From: Mucilaginibacter aquaedulcis
Lineage (GTDB): Bacteria > Bacteroidota > Bacteroidia > Sphingobacteriales > Sphingobacteriaceae
Length of the DNA: 64,000 nucleotides
Reading direction: 5' to 3'
NCBI RefSeq assembly: GCF_030409325.1
Contig: NZ_JAUFPR010000001.1
Coordinates: 434,001-498,000, forward strand
The notes below the pieces were generated by a model. The model ran no database searches and was not told where the DNA came from. It was given only the letters and a program-made list of their open reading frames with translations. The translations under genes were made by a program, and so were the position numbers. This document shows positions 61,930 to 64,000 of the stretch, piece after piece. How positions within the stretch are numbered: position 1 is the stretch's first letter; each line of letters opens with the position of its first letter.

Positions 61930-61944
61930 ACGTGTCAAAAAATA

Positions 61945-61977
61945 AGCCTTACGAAGTTTTAAAAACTTCGTAAGGCT
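61945..61977. repeat. 33-bp palindromic repeat, copy 6
   Basis: AGCCTTACGAAGTTTT and its exact reverse complement around a central A. The third base differs from the other copies (C for A) and its partner is changed to match (G for T), keeping the hairpin perfect. It is 24 bp before the PEP carboxylase stop, between convergent genes. Confidence 0.92.
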
Positions 61978-62001
61978 ATAAAGAAAAGGCTATTAAGAAA
62001 C

Positions 62002-64000
62002 TTATGCCAGGTTACGGCCGGCGTTCACAATACCGTAAACGGTTCTGATCACCAGTTTATCATATATCTCGGTAAGCTCGTTATCCTTGCTGTTATTAAG
62101 GCATTGTAAGGCATAATGCTGAATGATCACCAATGGCAACACGATCTTTTCGCGTATGGCTATTGAACGGCGCTCAACCGGGTATTCTTCCATAAGCACG
62201 GTACTGCCGGTTAAATCAAGCAGCATCTCACGGGTAAGTTCAAATTCGTTTTTGAGCGTTTTCCAGAAAGGCCCAAACTTTTCATCCTTTTCCAGGTAAG
62301 CTGTAACCCTGAAATCAGACTTCGACATTGACATGGCGCAGTTATCCAACATAGTTTTAAAGAAACCCGATGTTCTGTACAGTTCTTTTATTTCGAGCCA
62401 GTTACCATCATCCTTCATCTTTTTGAGGGAAGTTCCTACCCCGTAAAAACCAGGGATACTTTGTTTAAGCTGGCTCCATGAAGTTACAAAACTAATTGCC
62501 CGCAGATCTTCCAATTTCAAAGGCGCACCGGCATTTCTTTTAGTAGGCCTGCTGCTGATGTTGATCCGCGACAATAATTTAAGCGGACTGAATTTTTCCA
62601 GGTATTCCACAAATAAAGGATGCGCACGCAGATCCATGAATAATTTATAGCTTTCATTAGCCATCTCAGATATCAGGGCCTTGTGCCTGTTATCTAACAG
62701 ATCGTTATGATTTGGGTGCAATGCCGATATAATACCCGCGTTGATCAGCTGCTCCATATTGAAGCGGGCCGTTTCAACCGAGCCATACTGCGAACTTACA
62801 GTTTGCCCTTGTATGGTTAACTGAATGTGCTCATTGGCTATCTCATTACCCATAGAGGCATAAAAACGGTGAGTTTTGCCTCCGCCACGAGCCGGTGGGC
62901 CTCCCCTACCATCAAAAAACGCCAGGCTTACGCCATATTTACGCGCTATAGCTGTTAACTCAACCTTAGCCTTGTAGATAGACCAGTTGGCCATCAGGTA
63001 ACCTCCATCTTTGGTACTGTCAGAAAAACCAAGCATAATGGTTTGCCTGTTACCACGTTTTTTCAGATGTTCGGCGTAATATGGATGGGTATAAAGCTGC
63101 TCCATGATCTCACCGGCACGGGTTAAATCGTTCACGGTTTCAAACAACGGCATAAAATCAACACTCAGGCTGTCTTTTTTCCAGCCGCTCCATAAAAACA
63201 GGTCGATAAGTTGTAATATATCAGATGCCTGCTGACAGTTGCTGATAATAAACCGCTGACAAGCCTTTTCGCCATTGCTTTGCTGAATTTCCTGCATCAG
63301 CCTGATGGTGTTCAGGGTGTCCTTGGTCATGTCATCAGCATCTTCAGGGCAGTGGAAGTCGGCTTCATTAAAGCTTATCTGCTTTAATTTTTCTTCTTCT
63401 TCCAAACCTGTATAGCCTTTAACGGTACCGGTTTTAATATTTTTCAGGCAGTAATCAAACACGCTGCGCAAAACGCGGCTATCCTGCCTTATATCAAGCG
63501 TAGCAAAATAACAGCCAAACAAACGCACCTTTTTTATCAGGTTTTCAACCGGCTCAACAAATAAGCCGCCATGATCGCTTACAATAGTTTGTTTGATGGA
63601 TTGCAATAAGCTTAACAGCTCACCCTGCAGGTTTTTAGTATCAGGGTGCTCATTGGCATTTTTATATATGATTTTCTCAAGTTTAGCCATAGCCTTTTCA
63701 ACCCCTCTGAAGGTGATACGGCGTTTAAGTACCCTGAAATCGCGGTAATAGCACCTGAATAAACGCTGCCTTAAAAAGCTGGCTACATCCTTAGTGGTTT
63801 GGGTATTTACATTAGGGTTACCGTCCCTGTCGCCACCCGGCCAAAAGCCAAGTTCAAGCACCTGGTTGGTAACGTCAACATCAAACTCATCCTCCAACGT
63901 TGATTGTATGCCCGAAACGGCATGGTAAAAAATATTCTCTAAGAACCATGACAAGCTAACGGCCTCATCAACCGGTGTAGGCGAGGTTTTATTAAAGAAA
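62002..64000 (-). CDS. ppc: phosphoenolpyruvate carboxylase (5' end cut off)
   Basis: Fixes bicarbonate onto PEP to form oxaloacetate, refilling the TCA cycle. The last 666 residues are visible and the frame is open to the window edge. Conserved parts: FWPGGDRDGNPNVNTQTT, the LFGCYFATLDIRQDS region, LGFSDSTKDGGYLMANW and the catalytic glycine-rich loop FFDGRGGPPARGGGKTH. The pattern PPARGGGKTH instead of TVGRGGGP is the usual Bacteroidota variant, to my knowledge. The C-terminus reads VYGIVNAGRNLA rather than the common N-T-G end. Its N-terminus, with the first catalytic His, is outside the window. Confidence 0.95.
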   Translation of the reverse strand, partial: FFNKTSPTPVDEAVSLSWFLENIFYHAVSGIQSTLEDEFDVDVTNQVLELGFWPGGDRDGNPNVNTQTTKDVASFLRQRLFRCYYRDFRVLKRRITFRGVEKAMAKLEKIIYKNANEHPDTKNLQGELLSLLQSIKQTIVSDHGGLFVEPVENLIKKVRLFGCYFATLDIRQDSRVLRSVFDYCLKNIKTGTVKGYTGLEEEEKLKQISFNEADFHCPEDADDMTKDTLNTIRLMQEIQQSNGEKACQRFIISNCQQASDILQLIDLFLWSGWKKDSLSVDFMPLFETVNDLTRAGEIMEQLYTHPYYAEHLKKRGNRQTIMLGFSDSTKDGGYLMANWSIYKAKVELTAIARKYGVSLAFFDGRGGPPARGGGKTHRFYASMGNEIANEHIQLTIQGQTVSSQYGSVETARFNMEQLINAGIISALHPNHNDLLDNRHKALISEMANESYKLFMDLRAHPLFVEYLEKFSPLKLLSRINISSRPTKRNAGAPLKLEDLRAISFVTSWSQLKQSIPGFYGVGTSLKKMKDDGNWLEIKELYRTSGFFKTMLDNCAMSMSKSDFRVTAYLEKDEKFGPFWKTLKNEFELTREMLLDLTGSTVLMEEYPVERRSIAIREKIVLPLVIIQHYALQCLNNSKDNELTEIYDKLVIRTVYGIVNAGRNLA

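Overview
This window is one continuous piece of a Bacteroidota chromosome, most likely a Sphingobacteriaceae member of the Mucilaginibacter/Pedobacter type. The grounds are the gene content (DUF2723 membrane protein, head-GIN/DUF2807 proteins, short AMP nucleosidase, ClpP with an N-terminal extension, MG2/plug-type outer-membrane protein), the near absence of Shine-Dalgarno sequences, and several TAnnTTTG -7 promoter elements. There is no rRNA, tRNA, CRISPR array, prophage or large genomic island. Most genes are housekeeping genes in short operons separated by repeat-rich spacers.

Layout. 1-6.4 kb (minus): cystathionine beta-synthase (cut by the left edge), AMP nucleosidase, and the tig-clpP-clpX protein quality-control cluster. 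6.4-14 kb: a di-heme cytochrome c, three head-GIN proteins (two are close paralogs with the same ECF-type promoter), a small winged-helix protein divergent from an AraC regulator, a P-loop kinase-like protein, and a PhyH dioxygenase divergent from a second AraC regulator. 14-19.5 kb: recQ, gltA, and an ABC permease followed by a DUF3347 lipoprotein. 19.8-31 kb: queA, ispD, small proteins, a PduO-type cobalamin adenosyltransferase, a secreted GH19/S51 gene pair, an ABC ATPase, gatC with two tandem plsC copies, trpS, a deoxynucleoside kinase and kdsB. 31-40 kb: DUF2723 protein, pyrG-yidC, an exonuclease/GIY-YIG fusion and a flavin-type oxidoreductase. 40-46 kb: a RAYT (REP-associated transposase) surrounded by its presumed palindromes, mutS, an OmpA-like protein, a sugar acetyltransferase and a cation efflux protein. 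46-64 kb: small secreted and lipoprotein genes, ppnP, ybjQ, a TIM-barrel isomerase, CYTH protein, methyltransferase, a 906-residue MG2/plug protein, aldo/keto reductase, galK, a TrmH-family methylase, GNAT, a YdeI-like protein and PEP carboxylase (cut by the right edge).

The most interesting material lies in the spacers. A 33-bp near-perfect palindrome (16-bp arms) occurs six times, always beside a gene 3' end. Three copies flank a tyrosine HUH transposase of the RAYT family, and one distant copy carries a compensatory base-pair change. This looks like a Bacteroidota REP/RAYT system. Separately, many spacers hold long inverted repeats, each built from its own locally reiterated short words, whose origin the sequence does not explain. 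Two GIN paralogs share a GTAAC-N16-CGTC promoter, and one hairpin places the start codon of a cyanophycinase-like gene in its loop.
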